From: Candidatus Dependentiae bacterium
Lineage (GTDB): Bacteria; Babelota; Babeliae; Babelales; Vermiphilaceae
Assembly: GCA_026389015.1 (NCBI GenBank)
Contig: JAPLIR010000015.1
Coordinates: 62,001 to 126,000, forward strand
Reading direction: 5' to 3'
Length of the DNA: 64,000 nucleotides
Positions 50,243-59,099 of this stretch are shown piece by piece (the stretch's first letter is position 1; each line of letters opens with the position of its first letter). The notes under the pieces were generated by a model. That model saw nothing but the letters and a program-made list of their open reading frames with translations. It had not been told where the DNA came from and ran no database searches. The position numbers were made by a program, and so were the translations under genes.

Positions 50243-50953
50243 ATGTACAAACAATATTCTCTTCTTGTATCTCTCATTATTTTGTTACCCGGTTGCGCTA
50301 AAAATATTCGTATGTCAACCACCGCCTATGCTGACAAACAAGCTATTCCCTCAGGATTTGCCAGAAACAAATCTTTTAGCGTCGAAGGGTCATTACGCGT
50401 CAACGACAGCAAAAGAGAAAATGAACTTCAAACGAAAGAAGTAGCACAAAAGTTGTCTATTGCCTTACAAGACAAAGGTTATTCAATCGAACAACCAGAA
50501 AATGCTGATTACAACATCGTTTTTAACTATGGCTACGATAAAGAAACCGTCACCAACAATGTACTCACCTATATACCCCAAGAAAGCTCTAAGACTTTTG
50601 AGTACACTCAGGAATGCGACGGCGACGCTCAATATAACGAAAAAACCCATTCTTCCGGCATATGGGCACATGTACCAGTGGAATCAACCTACTATAGAAA
50701 ATTCCTAAATCTGTATGTGCATGAAGCACGCCCAAACAGAAAAAACAAACAACCTAAGGTTTGGGAATGCAAAATACGCAATTGCGACGAAGATTTTGAT
50801 ATACGATCGTACACCGACTTTTTCATTGTTGAATCGATGAAATGGTTTGGCTCAAATACTCAAGGCACCTACTCAACCTCCATGAGTTCAAAAGATAAAG
50901 TTGTTACCGCACTGCGCACACAGTATAACGACGGTTGCTACAGCACCTGCTAA
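50243..50953 (+). CDS. Predicted lipoprotein (236 aa)
   Basis: The start at 50243 has CGGAGA upstream. The signal peptide ends with the lipobox LLPGC (Cys about residue 17), so it is probably lipid-anchored. The mature part has a possible alpha/beta core (EVAQKLSIALQDKGYSIEQP, ADYNIVFNYGYD), similar by eye to DUF4136-type lipoproteins, and several Cys towards the end (CDGD, CKIRNCDED, CYSTC). Single gene; function unknown. Confidence 0.75.
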   Translation: MYKQYSLLVSLIILLPGCAKNIRMSTTAYADKQAIPSGFARNKSFSVEGSLRVNDSKRENELQTKEVAQKLSIALQDKGYSIEQPENADYNIVFNYGYDKETVTNNVLTYIPQESSKTFEYTQECDGDAQYNEKTHSSGIWAHVPVESTYYRKFLNLYVHEARPNRKNKQPKVWECKIRNCDEDFDIRSYTDFFIVESMKWFGSNTQGTYSTSMSSKDKVVTALRTQYNDGCYSTC

Positions 50954-51013
50954 CATACAGTTAACACTACATGCATGAGCAGCTTACTCTTTAGCTCTAT
51001 CAAAAAATATCCC

Positions 51014-51079
51014 TGAGTGTCCGACGTCCCGTTCGACGCAATGTGCGCGAAGGATAAAGCTTTAGTCGCAGTCGGACTC
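51014..51079. repeat. Palindromic element
   Basis: GAGTGTCCGAC near one end and GTCGGACTC at the other pair with one bulge; AAAGCTTTAGTCG inside resembles the core of family B. It lies in the otherwise empty 268-base gap before the PI-PLC-like gene. Confidence 0.55.
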
Positions 51080-51221
51080 ATAGAAAGATTAGTCAGAAAA
51101 TTAGTTTCGCACGTAATCATGTATTACATAGCTATCTATTCATATGTATTGCCATTCATTTTTTAAAATGAGTAACATGGTGATTGTTGTCATTAATATC
51201 CCTTAACATTAAGGAAGCAGT

Positions 51222-53147
51222 ATGAAAACAGTCAAAAGAACCATGTTAACGCTATCGCTTATCGCTTTGATGAGTCCGCTCGGCATACCATCTACCGCGT
51301 ATGCATGGAACCCATTTAGTCCCAGCGATTGGCAAAATCTTTTTGGTATCGTTCAAGATGCCTTCTCATCTTTTGGCACGACCGTTCAAAACTTTGGACA
51401 AATAGCTATTGCTGGCTTTGAAGACGCATTCTATGAAGTACAGAATTTTGCAAGTTCAATTCCAGGTCAATTGGAATCTATTAGTATACAAGCAGGAAGA
51501 TACGTCGTTTCAGAACCAGTCGCATTAGTGTTTGATGGATTAATGAAGTTTGTTGGCGGCGTTATTGTCGACCAAAATAAAGCGGCCCCAACAATGCCAA
51601 TCGTAGGCCATGAACAATGGTACTCATTGCGTTACAATCAGATTTCACAAATCAAAATTCACAATGCAACCTCAACGACTAAAAAAGCATTCGGGCTCCC
51701 CGTCATTGATTCATTAACAGGAAAAAACCTCAGAGTGAGCAATATTGTTGCTGATCAAAATAAAGGTATTGCTGAACAGCTTGTTGACGGCCTACGCACC
51801 TTTAAAATTCCGGTGCATCCAGTAAATGGAACCCCATGGGCAACCCATAGCTTACAAGCATCTGAGCTTGACCAAGCACTACAAGGAGCTATGAATGAAA
51901 ACCTCAGAGCGTTTTTAGCACCACTTATTGACCGTATCAAAGCAGAACAATGGAGAATCGACCTTACCAACCAACCACTTGTATACGCGCTCACTACGAT
52001 AAAAACATATTTAGACCAACACCCTACCGCTGTTGTCACGCTATTTCTTAATATTTTTGATTTTGGTAGTATGTCTTCCAATTTCGTATCGCAGTTCCAA
52101 CAATCCGGCTTGCTCAACTATGCATATGCACAAACCACTGAAAGACCTTGGCCTACCATGCAAGAAATGGTAAATGCCAACAAACGTCTGGTTATTTTTT
52201 ACGATGATGCATCTACCAACCTCAAATACCAAGATAACCGCTTCCTTTTATCTGATGACTTTATTTATTCAAGTGCGTGGAACTTCACCTCTGTTGACGC
52301 ACTCAACAATAATACCTGTTCTGAAATCGCCATCAGACCAAATGCAGCATGGTACCGTAAACAAACGTATACCAATCCTGCAGATGACAATACACTCTTT
52401 GAACTCACCCACCAAGTCACGCCAGGTGTTGCTGGATCTCCCGATGTTGCACGCCAAGTCAATACCTATGATTCAATTGTAAATCACGCAACACGTTGCA
52501 CCTACAACCTAGGCAGCGCGATATGGCCAAATTTTGTCAGCGTCGACTTCTATGATATTAATTTTGAAGATATTAAACGCGCTCTCCAATACATACAAAT
52601 GAAAAAATATGAAAACAGTCAAATTCCAACAACGCCACAAACAACGTCCATGACCCAAGCATCTATTGATTGGGTCAAATCGCCAGATGGCTATAATTGG
52701 CTCAAAGGTACTGATGGCCAAAGATGGCTCAAAACTATGCAAGGGCATACATGGTTTTCTACCATTGACGGACAACAATGGCGCACCTGGCTCAATAGCA
52801 ACACCGGCATGGCGCAAGAAAGTATTAACTGGATCAAATCACTCGATGGCTACAATTGGCTTAAAGGCACCGATGGACAAGCATGGCTCAAAACAACCCA
52901 AGGGCAAAATTGGCTCAATACGTCTGATGGTTTGGCATGGCGCATCTGGCTGAATACCAACAGCGGCATGGCACCAGAAAGCATTACTTGGATACGGTCA
53001 TCCGATGGCCACAATTGGCTCAATACATCTGACGGGCAAGCATGGCTCAAGACTGTCGAAGGGCAAAACTGGCTTAATATGGCTGATGGACAACAATGGC
53101 TGATTACCACACAAAGCGGCCAAACATGGCTTGATACACACAAATAG
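51222..53147 (+). CDS. Exported PI-PLC-X-like phosphodiesterase with 9-residue WL repeats (641 aa)
   Basis: Signal peptide at 1-28, cleaved at AYA-WNP. Residues about 115-465 match the PI-PLC X-domain plan: KIHNATS (first His), GIAEQLVDGLRTFKI, DQHPTAVVTLFLN, WPTMQEMVNANKRLVIFYDD and WPNFVSVDFYD. Such enzymes cleave phosphoinositides or similar phosphodiesters; the second catalytic His is not certain. Residues 480-641 carry 13 copies of a 9-residue unit (consensus xxDGxxWLx, such as GTDGQAWLK), arranged in blocks of 53 residues separated by WLN.N.GMA.ESI.W; this may be a cell-wall or ligand-binding tail. AAGGAAG precedes the ATG. Attack on host membranes is plausible but inferred. Confidence 0.82.
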   Translation: MKTVKRTMLTLSLIALMSPLGIPSTAYAWNPFSPSDWQNLFGIVQDAFSSFGTTVQNFGQIAIAGFEDAFYEVQNFASSIPGQLESISIQAGRYVVSEPVALVFDGLMKFVGGVIVDQNKAAPTMPIVGHEQWYSLRYNQISQIKIHNATSTTKKAFGLPVIDSLTGKNLRVSNIVADQNKGIAEQLVDGLRTFKIPVHPVNGTPWATHSLQASELDQALQGAMNENLRAFLAPLIDRIKAEQWRIDLTNQPLVYALTTIKTYLDQHPTAVVTLFLNIFDFGSMSSNFVSQFQQSGLLNYAYAQTTERPWPTMQEMVNANKRLVIFYDDASTNLKYQDNRFLLSDDFIYSSAWNFTSVDALNNNTCSEIAIRPNAAWYRKQTYTNPADDNTLFELTHQVTPGVAGSPDVARQVNTYDSIVNHATRCTYNLGSAIWPNFVSVDFYDINFEDIKRALQYIQMKKYENSQIPTTPQTTSMTQASIDWVKSPDGYNWLKGTDGQRWLKTMQGHTWFSTIDGQQWRTWLNSNTGMAQESINWIKSLDGYNWLKGTDGQAWLKTTQGQNWLNTSDGLAWRIWLNTNSGMAPESITWIRSSDGHNWLNTSDGQAWLKTVEGQNWLNMADGQQWLITTQSGQTWLDTHK

Positions 53148-53193
53148 TTATTATAGCGAAACTCATGAACGCAAAACTCTTGCTTTAGACAAC

Positions 53194-53229
53194 GATGAGA
53201 CTTTAGTATGTAAATGCTAAAGTCTCATC
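53194..53229 (+). promoter_or_regulatory. Hairpin between PI-PLC-like gene and small Cys gene
   Basis: GATGAGACTTTAG and CTAAAGTCTCATC form a perfect 13-bp stem with a 10-base loop, without a T-run. It is a terminator without tail or a leader structure of the next gene. Confidence 0.55.
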
Positions 53230-53253
53230 AAACTATCTAAAAAAGGGGGCCCC

Positions 53254-53451
53254 ATGAATCCATTAAGCGACTGCAAATACGATAAATTAAAACTGACCTA
53301 CAAATTATGCAAAATGCTCCACTTCATAGACAAGCACGCAAAAGATGATGCAAAAAAAGAAAAAGACGTTGAATTTCAAAAGACGCTCGATGAAATGTCG
53401 CGGACACTTACCACACTCGTTGAAAAGCTCCTTACCATGACCTGCAAATAA
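53254..53451 (+). CDS. Small helical protein (65 aa)
   Basis: AAGGGGG lies just before the ATG and a strong terminator follows, which supports a real gene. The protein is charged and probably two or three helices (LKLTYKLCKMLHFIDK and LDEMSRTLTTLVEKLL) with three Cys (residues 7, 19 and 64). No signal peptide or family is seen. Confidence 0.65.
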   Translation: MNPLSDCKYDKLKLTYKLCKMLHFIDKHAKDDAKKEKDVEFQKTLDEMSRTLTTLVEKLLTMTCK

Positions 53452-53469
53452 TAGTCTACGAATTACCTT

Positions 53470-53503
53470 TAGGGCGAGCTCTTTAATTCAAGAGCTCGCC
53501 CTA
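53470..53503 (+). terminator. Intrinsic terminator
   Basis: TAGGGCGAGCTCTT pairs with AAGAGCTCGCCCTA (14 bp) around a 6-base loop, followed by TTTTTATTTT. Serves the small gene; on the other strand it could also stop the amidohydrolase gene, whose end lies 4 bases away. Confidence 0.9.
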
Positions 53504-53506
53504 TTT

Positions 53507-54919
53507 TTATTTTAGATTACTTTTTTGAGCAGCAGACCTTATCGATGCCTTAATTTTTTTCTTAAACTCTCCCGCTTTCTTTCTAACCATTCCCTCATCA
53601 ATGTCCGATGCAAAGATACGATTTTTCATAAGGACTTTGCCATTCACCACAACCGTTTGAATATCTGATGCCTTGCTTGCATACACCAATTGCGAGACAA
53701 CATTATACACGGGTATCTGATGAATAGAATCCATAGTAACCATAATAAGATCAGCACGTTTTCCAACCTCAATACTCCCTAAATCCTTTTCTTTATGAAT
53801 AGCACGGGCACCGCCAATAGTCGCAAGTTCTAAAACTTGCATTGCGCTCAGATTAGTTGGTTTGCCCAGTACTTTTTGTAATAATGCAGCGGTCTTCATT
53901 TCCGCCATCATATCAAGAGCATTATTGCTTGCCGCGCCATCAGTGCCCAAACCAACTGCAACACCCTCTTCTAGCATACGCGTGACCGGACTAATGCCCG
54001 ACGATAACTTCATATTACTCACCGGGCAATGTACAACGCCTACGCCATATTTTTGTAATAATCCAATATCTTCACTGGTTGGGTGCACCACATGCGCTGC
54101 AATAATGCGGTCAGAAAGTATCCCCAAACTATCCAAATATGCCGCGCCTTTACCCTTTTCTGCTGGCGATTCAGACAAATGAATCATAAAAGGAATAATG
54201 TGTTGTTTTGAAACCTCATTGGCCTTTTGTAGTGTTGCAACAGAAGCAGTGTACGGCGCATGGGGCGAAATCGCAGGGTATACAAAATCATTACCTTGCC
54301 ATTTTTTTACCAAGGCTTCAACTAATAAAAACCCTTCCTCTGACGTTGCGCTATCAGGTGTTGCAAAATCCATAACCGGCTGCCCAACAACAACACGCAT
54401 ACCAAGCTCACTCACCGCTTGCGCAACACTATTGGCAAAATAATATTCTGCAGCAAACGCAGTAACCCCACTCTGCAACATTTCCAAACAGGCAAGCTTG
54501 GTACCCCAATAGACAAAGTCTGCCGTAACATTTTGTTTTTCTGTCGGAAAAATATAGTCATGCAACCAATCGTGTAGAGCCAGACCATCAGCTAGACCTC
54601 GAAAGAACACCATGGGTGCATGTCCATGACCATTAATTAAGCCCGGCAAAATGACCTTATTTTTTGCATCAATAGTTTGCGATGCTTGATACCTATCTTC
54701 CACATGCCCCACCGCAATAATGCGGCCGTTGGTAATAGCGATAGAACCATCATGTATTATTTCTCTGTCCTGATTCATCGTGATGACGGTTCCACCACGA
54801 ATAATAAGATCGACCTTGTTTTTTGTTACGTTAGATTTTTGCGGTTTTTTGGCAGACAATGACGCCTGAAACACTAAAACCAACAGAATCAACGCACCAT
54901 TTTTTAACATTCGCTTCAT
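53507..54919 (-). CDS. Exported amidohydrolase, MTA/SAH-deaminase-like (TRZ/ATZ family)
   Basis: 470 residues. An N-terminal signal peptide (1-23, GALILLVLVFQASLSA) precedes a full amidohydrolase: LPGLINGHGHAPM (metal H-x-H, about 97-101), SPHAPYT, HLSES (metal His), HCPVSNMKLSSG and GTDGAASNN (metal Asp), then ADLIMV and VNGK closing the beta-sandwich. The HCPVSN-GTDG pattern fits deaminases of 5'-methylthioadenosine, S-adenosylhomocysteine or guanine/triazines. These are normally cytoplasmic, so export is odd. AGGAG precedes the ATG. Possibly it acts on nucleosides taken from a host, an inference. Confidence 0.88.
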   Translation of the reverse strand: MKRMLKNGALILLVLVFQASLSAKKPQKSNVTKNKVDLIIRGGTVITMNQDREIIHDGSIAITNGRIIAVGHVEDRYQASQTIDAKNKVILPGLINGHGHAPMVFFRGLADGLALHDWLHDYIFPTEKQNVTADFVYWGTKLACLEMLQSGVTAFAAEYYFANSVAQAVSELGMRVVVGQPVMDFATPDSATSEEGFLLVEALVKKWQGNDFVYPAISPHAPYTASVATLQKANEVSKQHIIPFMIHLSESPAEKGKGAAYLDSLGILSDRIIAAHVVHPTSEDIGLLQKYGVGVVHCPVSNMKLSSGISPVTRMLEEGVAVGLGTDGAASNNALDMMAEMKTAALLQKVLGKPTNLSAMQVLELATIGGARAIHKEKDLGSIEVGKRADLIMVTMDSIHQIPVYNVVSQLVYASKASDIQTVVVNGKVLMKNRIFASDIDEGMVRKKAGEFKKKIKASIRSAAQKSNLK

Positions 54920-54976
54920 TATTCAACTCCTACCGTATAATCTAAAAAAATCTTACTGCAACGTCTTCTAGAAAGT

Positions 54977-55045
54977 CTTCGACAAAGCTCAGACAGGACG
55001 GCGAGGGAGGCTTCTTCCTGCCGACATCCCTGAGCTTTGTCGAAG
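54977..55045. repeat. Palindrome with 16-bp perfect arms
   Basis: CTTCGACAAAGCTCAG (54977-54992) and its exact complement CTGAGCTTTGTCGAAG (55030-55045) flank 37 bases containing ACAGGACGG and CTTCCTGCC. Resembles REP-type extragenic palindromes known from other bacteria. The rest of the 352-base gap before yebC shows no gene. Confidence 0.85.
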
Positions 55046-55271
55046 GGTTAATTATTTGTTTATGCAATAACTGTACTTTCCGCTAGGCCTTTCAGAATAT
55101 AAATCATAAAACCGCCATAACGCCATACATAGCCAAAAAACCCTGTTGTAAGCCCGCTACAAGGCTCATCCTCATTTTCACCATGAGCTTATCGACATCT
55201 TTGCCATAAAACGCTACTCTAAAGAAAAAACAATATTAGACACCACAAAAACTCCTTGAGGAGATACGATT

Positions 55272-55994
55272 ATGTCAGGTCATTCCAAATGGGCCACGAT
55301 TAAACGAAAAAAAGCTATTATAGATTCAAAACGTGGCAAAGCATTCACTAAACTTATTAAAGAAATTACGGTAGCTGCCCGTGTTGGTGGCGGCGACCCA
55401 GATGCCAACCCTCGTCTCCGCACTTTGGTTGAAAAGTCAAAAGCACTCAATATGCCTGTTGATAACACAATGCGCGCTATCAAAAAAGGTACTGGCGAAC
55501 TCCCGGGCGCAAGTTACGAACCATTTTCTTATGAAGGTTATGGCCCTCATGGCATCGCGGTGATTATTGATACATTATCTGATAATAAAAATCGCACGGT
55601 CGCTGAATTACGCCATCTATTTTCTGTCAAATCTGGCAGCTTGGGCGAATCAGGCTCAGTCAACTGGATGTTTGAACGCATGGGCGTTATACAAACTAAA
55701 GGCGAAAAAGGCATAACCGAAGATACGTTGCTCGAAAATCTGCTTGATTACGAAATTAATGATATCAGCACCGACGAAGACAACTACTTTTCAATACAAT
55801 GCAACCCAAAATCACTCGACCTTGTCAAACAAGCGGTTGAAAAATTGGGATTAAAAGTAGAAAGCGCAGAAATCGAGTGGGTACCAAAAACGACCATGGA
55901 TTTAAGCGACGAACAATCAACAAAAGCACTAGAATTTTTATCTGCACTTGAAGATCTTGATGATGTGCAGGAAGTCTATACAAACTTAGCGTAA
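55272..55994 (+). CDS. yebC: YebC/PmpR-family protein
   Basis: 240 residues, normal length. The opening MSGHSKWATIKRKK and the following GKAFTKLIKEI are diagnostic; later GYGPHGIAVIID and TDNKNRT-like patterns fit too. Family members act as DNA-binding regulators or, as shown more recently, help ribosomes through polyproline. Cytoplasmic. GGAG precedes the ATG. yicC follows 11 bases later, a two-gene operon; ruvC and ruvA, often next to yebC, are absent. Confidence 0.95.
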   Translation: MSGHSKWATIKRKKAIIDSKRGKAFTKLIKEITVAARVGGGDPDANPRLRTLVEKSKALNMPVDNTMRAIKKGTGELPGASYEPFSYEGYGPHGIAVIIDTLSDNKNRTVAELRHLFSVKSGSLGESGSVNWMFERMGVIQTKGEKGITEDTLLENLLDYEINDISTDEDNYFSIQCNPKSLDLVKQAVEKLGLKVESAEIEWVPKTTMDLSDEQSTKALEFLSALEDLDDVQEVYTNLA

Positions 55995-56005
55995 TAAGGA
56001 ATTAT

Positions 56006-56899
56006 ATGGTTTTGAGTATGACAGGCTTTGCAACCAAAGCCATCACGGTACACCTTGACCCAATCAACAAGGTGAACGTTTCTATCAGTATAAAAACATT
56101 GAATGCACGGTTCTTTGAAACAACCTTCAAAATGCCGTATGCATTATCTCATATAGAAACGGATTTGATATCATTACTCAAAACCAAACTTATACGCGGG
56201 CATATTTATTGCACCATTTATACCGATAATCAAATGCTCCTCAAAGGCCAAGTGGAACCTTCCATGACCACCATTGAAGGATATTTGAAGTCTGTTGAAC
56301 AAATCAGAAAACAGTTCAACATCGAAAGCTCACTATCACTCGATAGCTTGCTGCAATTGCCGAACGTGTTTGTTATGGAAGAAAAGAAAATCGACCAAGC
56401 AACCACGCAGCACATCATTGAAGCGATGGACCAACTGATCGACGACCTTATTGTTGCTAAAGAAAAAGAAGGCTTAGTGCTCAAAAACGATTTACTGCAA
56501 CGTGCGTCGATTGTCGAACAAGAAATGCTCGCTATCGAACAAGCTGCGCTGAAGTTGATTGAAACACAAAAAGAAAAGGTCAACAAAGCAGTCCAAGAAA
56601 TCGAATTAGACGAATCAAAACTGGCTGATGTTCGTAAAAGCGCACTCTATGCCGTGCTTGATAAAATCGACATTCACGAAGAAATTGTACGATTCAAAAG
56701 CCACATCAAGAACTTCCACGATCAACTTGAATCTGCAACAATAGAAAAAGGCAAACGTCTTGATTTTACCCTGCAAGAGCTTGGACGCGAGATTAACACT
56801 ATTGCTGCCAAATGTTCTGATGCAACCATTGGCTCACGCGCTATTAACATTAAAGTTGAATTAGAAAAAGCCAGAGAACAAACACAAAATCTAGTGTAA
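56006..56899 (+). CDS. yicC: YicC-family endoribonuclease
   Basis: 297 residues. The opening SMTGFATK and KTLNARFFETTFKMP fit the N-terminal YicC domain, and the end (KGKRLDFTLQELGREINTIA, SDATI) fits the DUF1732 C-terminal domain. Characterised YicC members are metal-dependent RNases acting on small RNAs. AAGGAAT precedes the ATG. gmk, the usual neighbour, does not follow. Confidence 0.94.
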   Translation: MVLSMTGFATKAITVHLDPINKVNVSISIKTLNARFFETTFKMPYALSHIETDLISLLKTKLIRGHIYCTIYTDNQMLLKGQVEPSMTTIEGYLKSVEQIRKQFNIESSLSLDSLLQLPNVFVMEEKKIDQATTQHIIEAMDQLIDDLIVAKEKEGLVLKNDLLQRASIVEQEMLAIEQAALKLIETQKEKVNKAVQEIELDESKLADVRKSALYAVLDKIDIHEEIVRFKSHIKNFHDQLESATIEKGKRLDFTLQELGREINTIAAKCSDATIGSRAINIKVELEKAREQTQNLV

Positions 56900-56925
56900 C
56901 GTTCTTTTATTCCCACGAATAAAAC

Positions 56926-56965
56926 AATTGCCTCAGAAAAGACGTTAGGTTCTTCTGAGGCAATT
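56926..56965 (+). terminator. Intrinsic terminator
   Basis: AATTGCCTCAGAA pairs with TTCTGAGGCAATT (13 bp), followed by TTATTTCTT. Ends the yebC-yicC operon and may serve the convergent gene. Confidence 0.88.
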
Positions 56966-56999
56966 TTATTTCTTATACTTGACTACTCAATATCCAGGC

Positions 57000-59078
57000 T
57001 TAGCCTTTTTTTTCTTCTCGTTTATCATACCTTGAAGAATAGTTACTTGATGAGCTCGATGATGAACTACTTGAAGAAGATGATGACGACAAGCTGCTAC
57101 TTGATGAACTTGAAGATGACGAACTACTACTTGACGATGAGCTGCTGTTTGACGATGAGCTGCTCGATGAACTTGCCGAGCTTTCTAAATCATCAACAAA
57201 TACAGCATCTTGCAATTGTCGTTCAATTGGTTTGTATAAAGTAATAGTGCATTTGTGCCGAGGATTCTTAATTATTGTAAAGAAAGGATTATCATTAATG
57301 ACACGTGCTTCTTCCTTATCTACAGAATCTGACCCATCATCAGAAGACTCTTGATCTTCATCTTCCTTTGTAGCACTTGCTTTTTGAAGCTCAGGGACCA
57401 AGGACTCAAAGGCAGTTTTTTTACAACCACGGTGGTAACAAATTCCTTTTGGATCAAGACAGATATGAAATATATAAAAATCTTCTCTGCCACCATCACA
57501 AGCTACTTTGCCAGCTATTTGATAAAGATCATCCTTCTGCCCACCGTTTTTCCTATTTTTCCAAGATAGATGTTCGCCGTAGTTGATAAGTATTGGATCA
57601 CACATTCGCGGTAATAGGGTGTGATAGCGAACGCTGTCCCTTGAGCAATTTTTTATTAAAGGTTTATCATTAAACCAACGTAATACGCGTTTGTCATAGT
57701 CTAATTTTTTAGTTTTGATATTAGTTTTTTTAATGCGAGAAGCTAATTGATCAGCAATTGGCTCTCCTGCGTTATCATTTTCTTCTTCTTCAGTTTTTTT
57801 AAAATCGTTATCAGTCGCTATTCCTGACTTACTATCTTTCTCTTTAAAACTAGCAGAGCAAACGCGTTTATATATATGACCATATTCTTTTTGTAAGGCA
57901 TCTAAAATCGGCATATATTTTTGTAATTCTGAGAATGCCAGATCAAGATTTTTGTTAAATAGGATCTTATTGCTTAGGTCATGAAATTCATTTATAAGTT
58001 CATTATTATTAAGGACAGCGACGACTTTATTAAATATTGAATCGAGCGCATTGAAATGCGGTAGATTACACAGGCATGCTTTAATTTTTTTATCAATTGC
58101 TTGAGGATCGCCGGCTATCTCTAGCTTTTTTGCGTGAGCAGTTTTATATTCACTCATACTATGTCGAGCATATTCATTTGTAATCGCTTCAACTAGTATT
58201 CTACTTTGTTTGTCTAGATCATTATTTTCTAATAATCGATGAATAAATTTTTTGTAGGTATTAAGAGATTGTTGTTTCGTCAGATTTTTATTATTCGTGA
58301 GACTAATTTTCTTAAATGTGAGATATATAGATAAGGCTGTAGGAGTATTGATGTATAAACGTGGCTCTCCCGGAGGATATATAGAGGTTAAGGTTGTACC
58401 AATACTTGTCTTTTTTGCATAGCAAGGACAGTTAATATCTTGTTGCACCACAAAACCTCTGATGGCTATACCATTAGCAAAAGTGCTTTTTGTCGTTTCT
58501 TTAATTAATTGCCACATATAGTAAAATTCTTTGAGTAATGGGATTATCCGCATACTGGTATTGAGGTTCATAGTTTCATCAAAAGATGCGGAATCGCGAT
58601 AGGCTTGTAACTGATTGCGAAAAGATTTAATCCTTTTTTTATATTCATCCTCGGATACTTTTTCTCCCTGCTGTAGGTAAGAATTAAAATCCCACGTTGC
58701 GCCAAAATTAGGTTTAATTTTGGCTGAATTAATGGGACTGTTTTCTAATAAACAAGTCGTATCACCACTTAATAATTTTAGTAAATTTTCATCGCTTGTT
58801 GATTTTTTTTGATCAAGTTGTTCGGCAGGCGCTGAAGATGATCCATTTTTTTGTATATTTGCCATCCTGGCGTAAAAATTAGCCGCATCGATTTTAGCTT
58901 CAGCTAGGGCCGCCTCAAAAAAACCTTTATTATAAACACCTAGACACTTACCTTGCAATCTAAGCATCCAGAGGCTTGGTCGCTCGTGTTGCACATTACT
59001 ATCCATAGCTTTAACGTACCCACTAGAAACGAAAACAGCCGCCATAAGCATTGTTCTAAATAATGTTTGTCTTTTCAT
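57000..59078 (-). CDS. Exported protein with poly-Ser tail (692 aa)
   Basis: GGAGGA sits before the ATG at 59078. Signal peptide KRQTLFRTMLMAAVFVSSG, almost the same as that of the next gene upstream. Residues 25-600 are unassigned, helical and Lys/Asn-rich in the first part; the region about 470-560 has several His/Cys (HTLLPRMCD, VACDGG, FHICLD, CYHRGCK) that might bind metal. Residues about 630-680 are mostly Ser, ending in a basic stretch. The Ser codons mix TCN and AGY types, so the tract looks selected as protein. No family is recognised; possibly a secreted host-directed protein. Confidence 0.78.
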   Translation of the reverse strand: MKRQTLFRTMLMAAVFVSSGYVKAMDSNVQHERPSLWMLRLQGKCLGVYNKGFFEAALAEAKIDAANFYARMANIQKNGSSSAPAEQLDQKKSTSDENLLKLLSGDTTCLLENSPINSAKIKPNFGATWDFNSYLQQGEKVSEDEYKKRIKSFRNQLQAYRDSASFDETMNLNTSMRIIPLLKEFYYMWQLIKETTKSTFANGIAIRGFVVQQDINCPCYAKKTSIGTTLTSIYPPGEPRLYINTPTALSIYLTFKKISLTNNKNLTKQQSLNTYKKFIHRLLENNDLDKQSRILVEAITNEYARHSMSEYKTAHAKKLEIAGDPQAIDKKIKACLCNLPHFNALDSIFNKVVAVLNNNELINEFHDLSNKILFNKNLDLAFSELQKYMPILDALQKEYGHIYKRVCSASFKEKDSKSGIATDNDFKKTEEEENDNAGEPIADQLASRIKKTNIKTKKLDYDKRVLRWFNDKPLIKNCSRDSVRYHTLLPRMCDPILINYGEHLSWKNRKNGGQKDDLYQIAGKVACDGGREDFYIFHICLDPKGICYHRGCKKTAFESLVPELQKASATKEDEDQESSDDGSDSVDKEEARVINDNPFFTIIKNPRHKCTITLYKPIERQLQDAVFVDDLESSASSSSSSSSNSSSSSSSSSSSSSSSSSSLSSSSSSSSSSSSSSSNYSSRYDKREEKKG

Positions 59079-59099
59079 AACATCCTCCATTAATTGTAA

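Noticed and set aside
57028-57180. Acidic Asp/Glu-rich or Met/Ser-type frames opposite the poly-Ser tract
   Set aside because: They are the complement of Ser codons, and the minus-strand gene has a strong ribosome-binding site and signal peptide.
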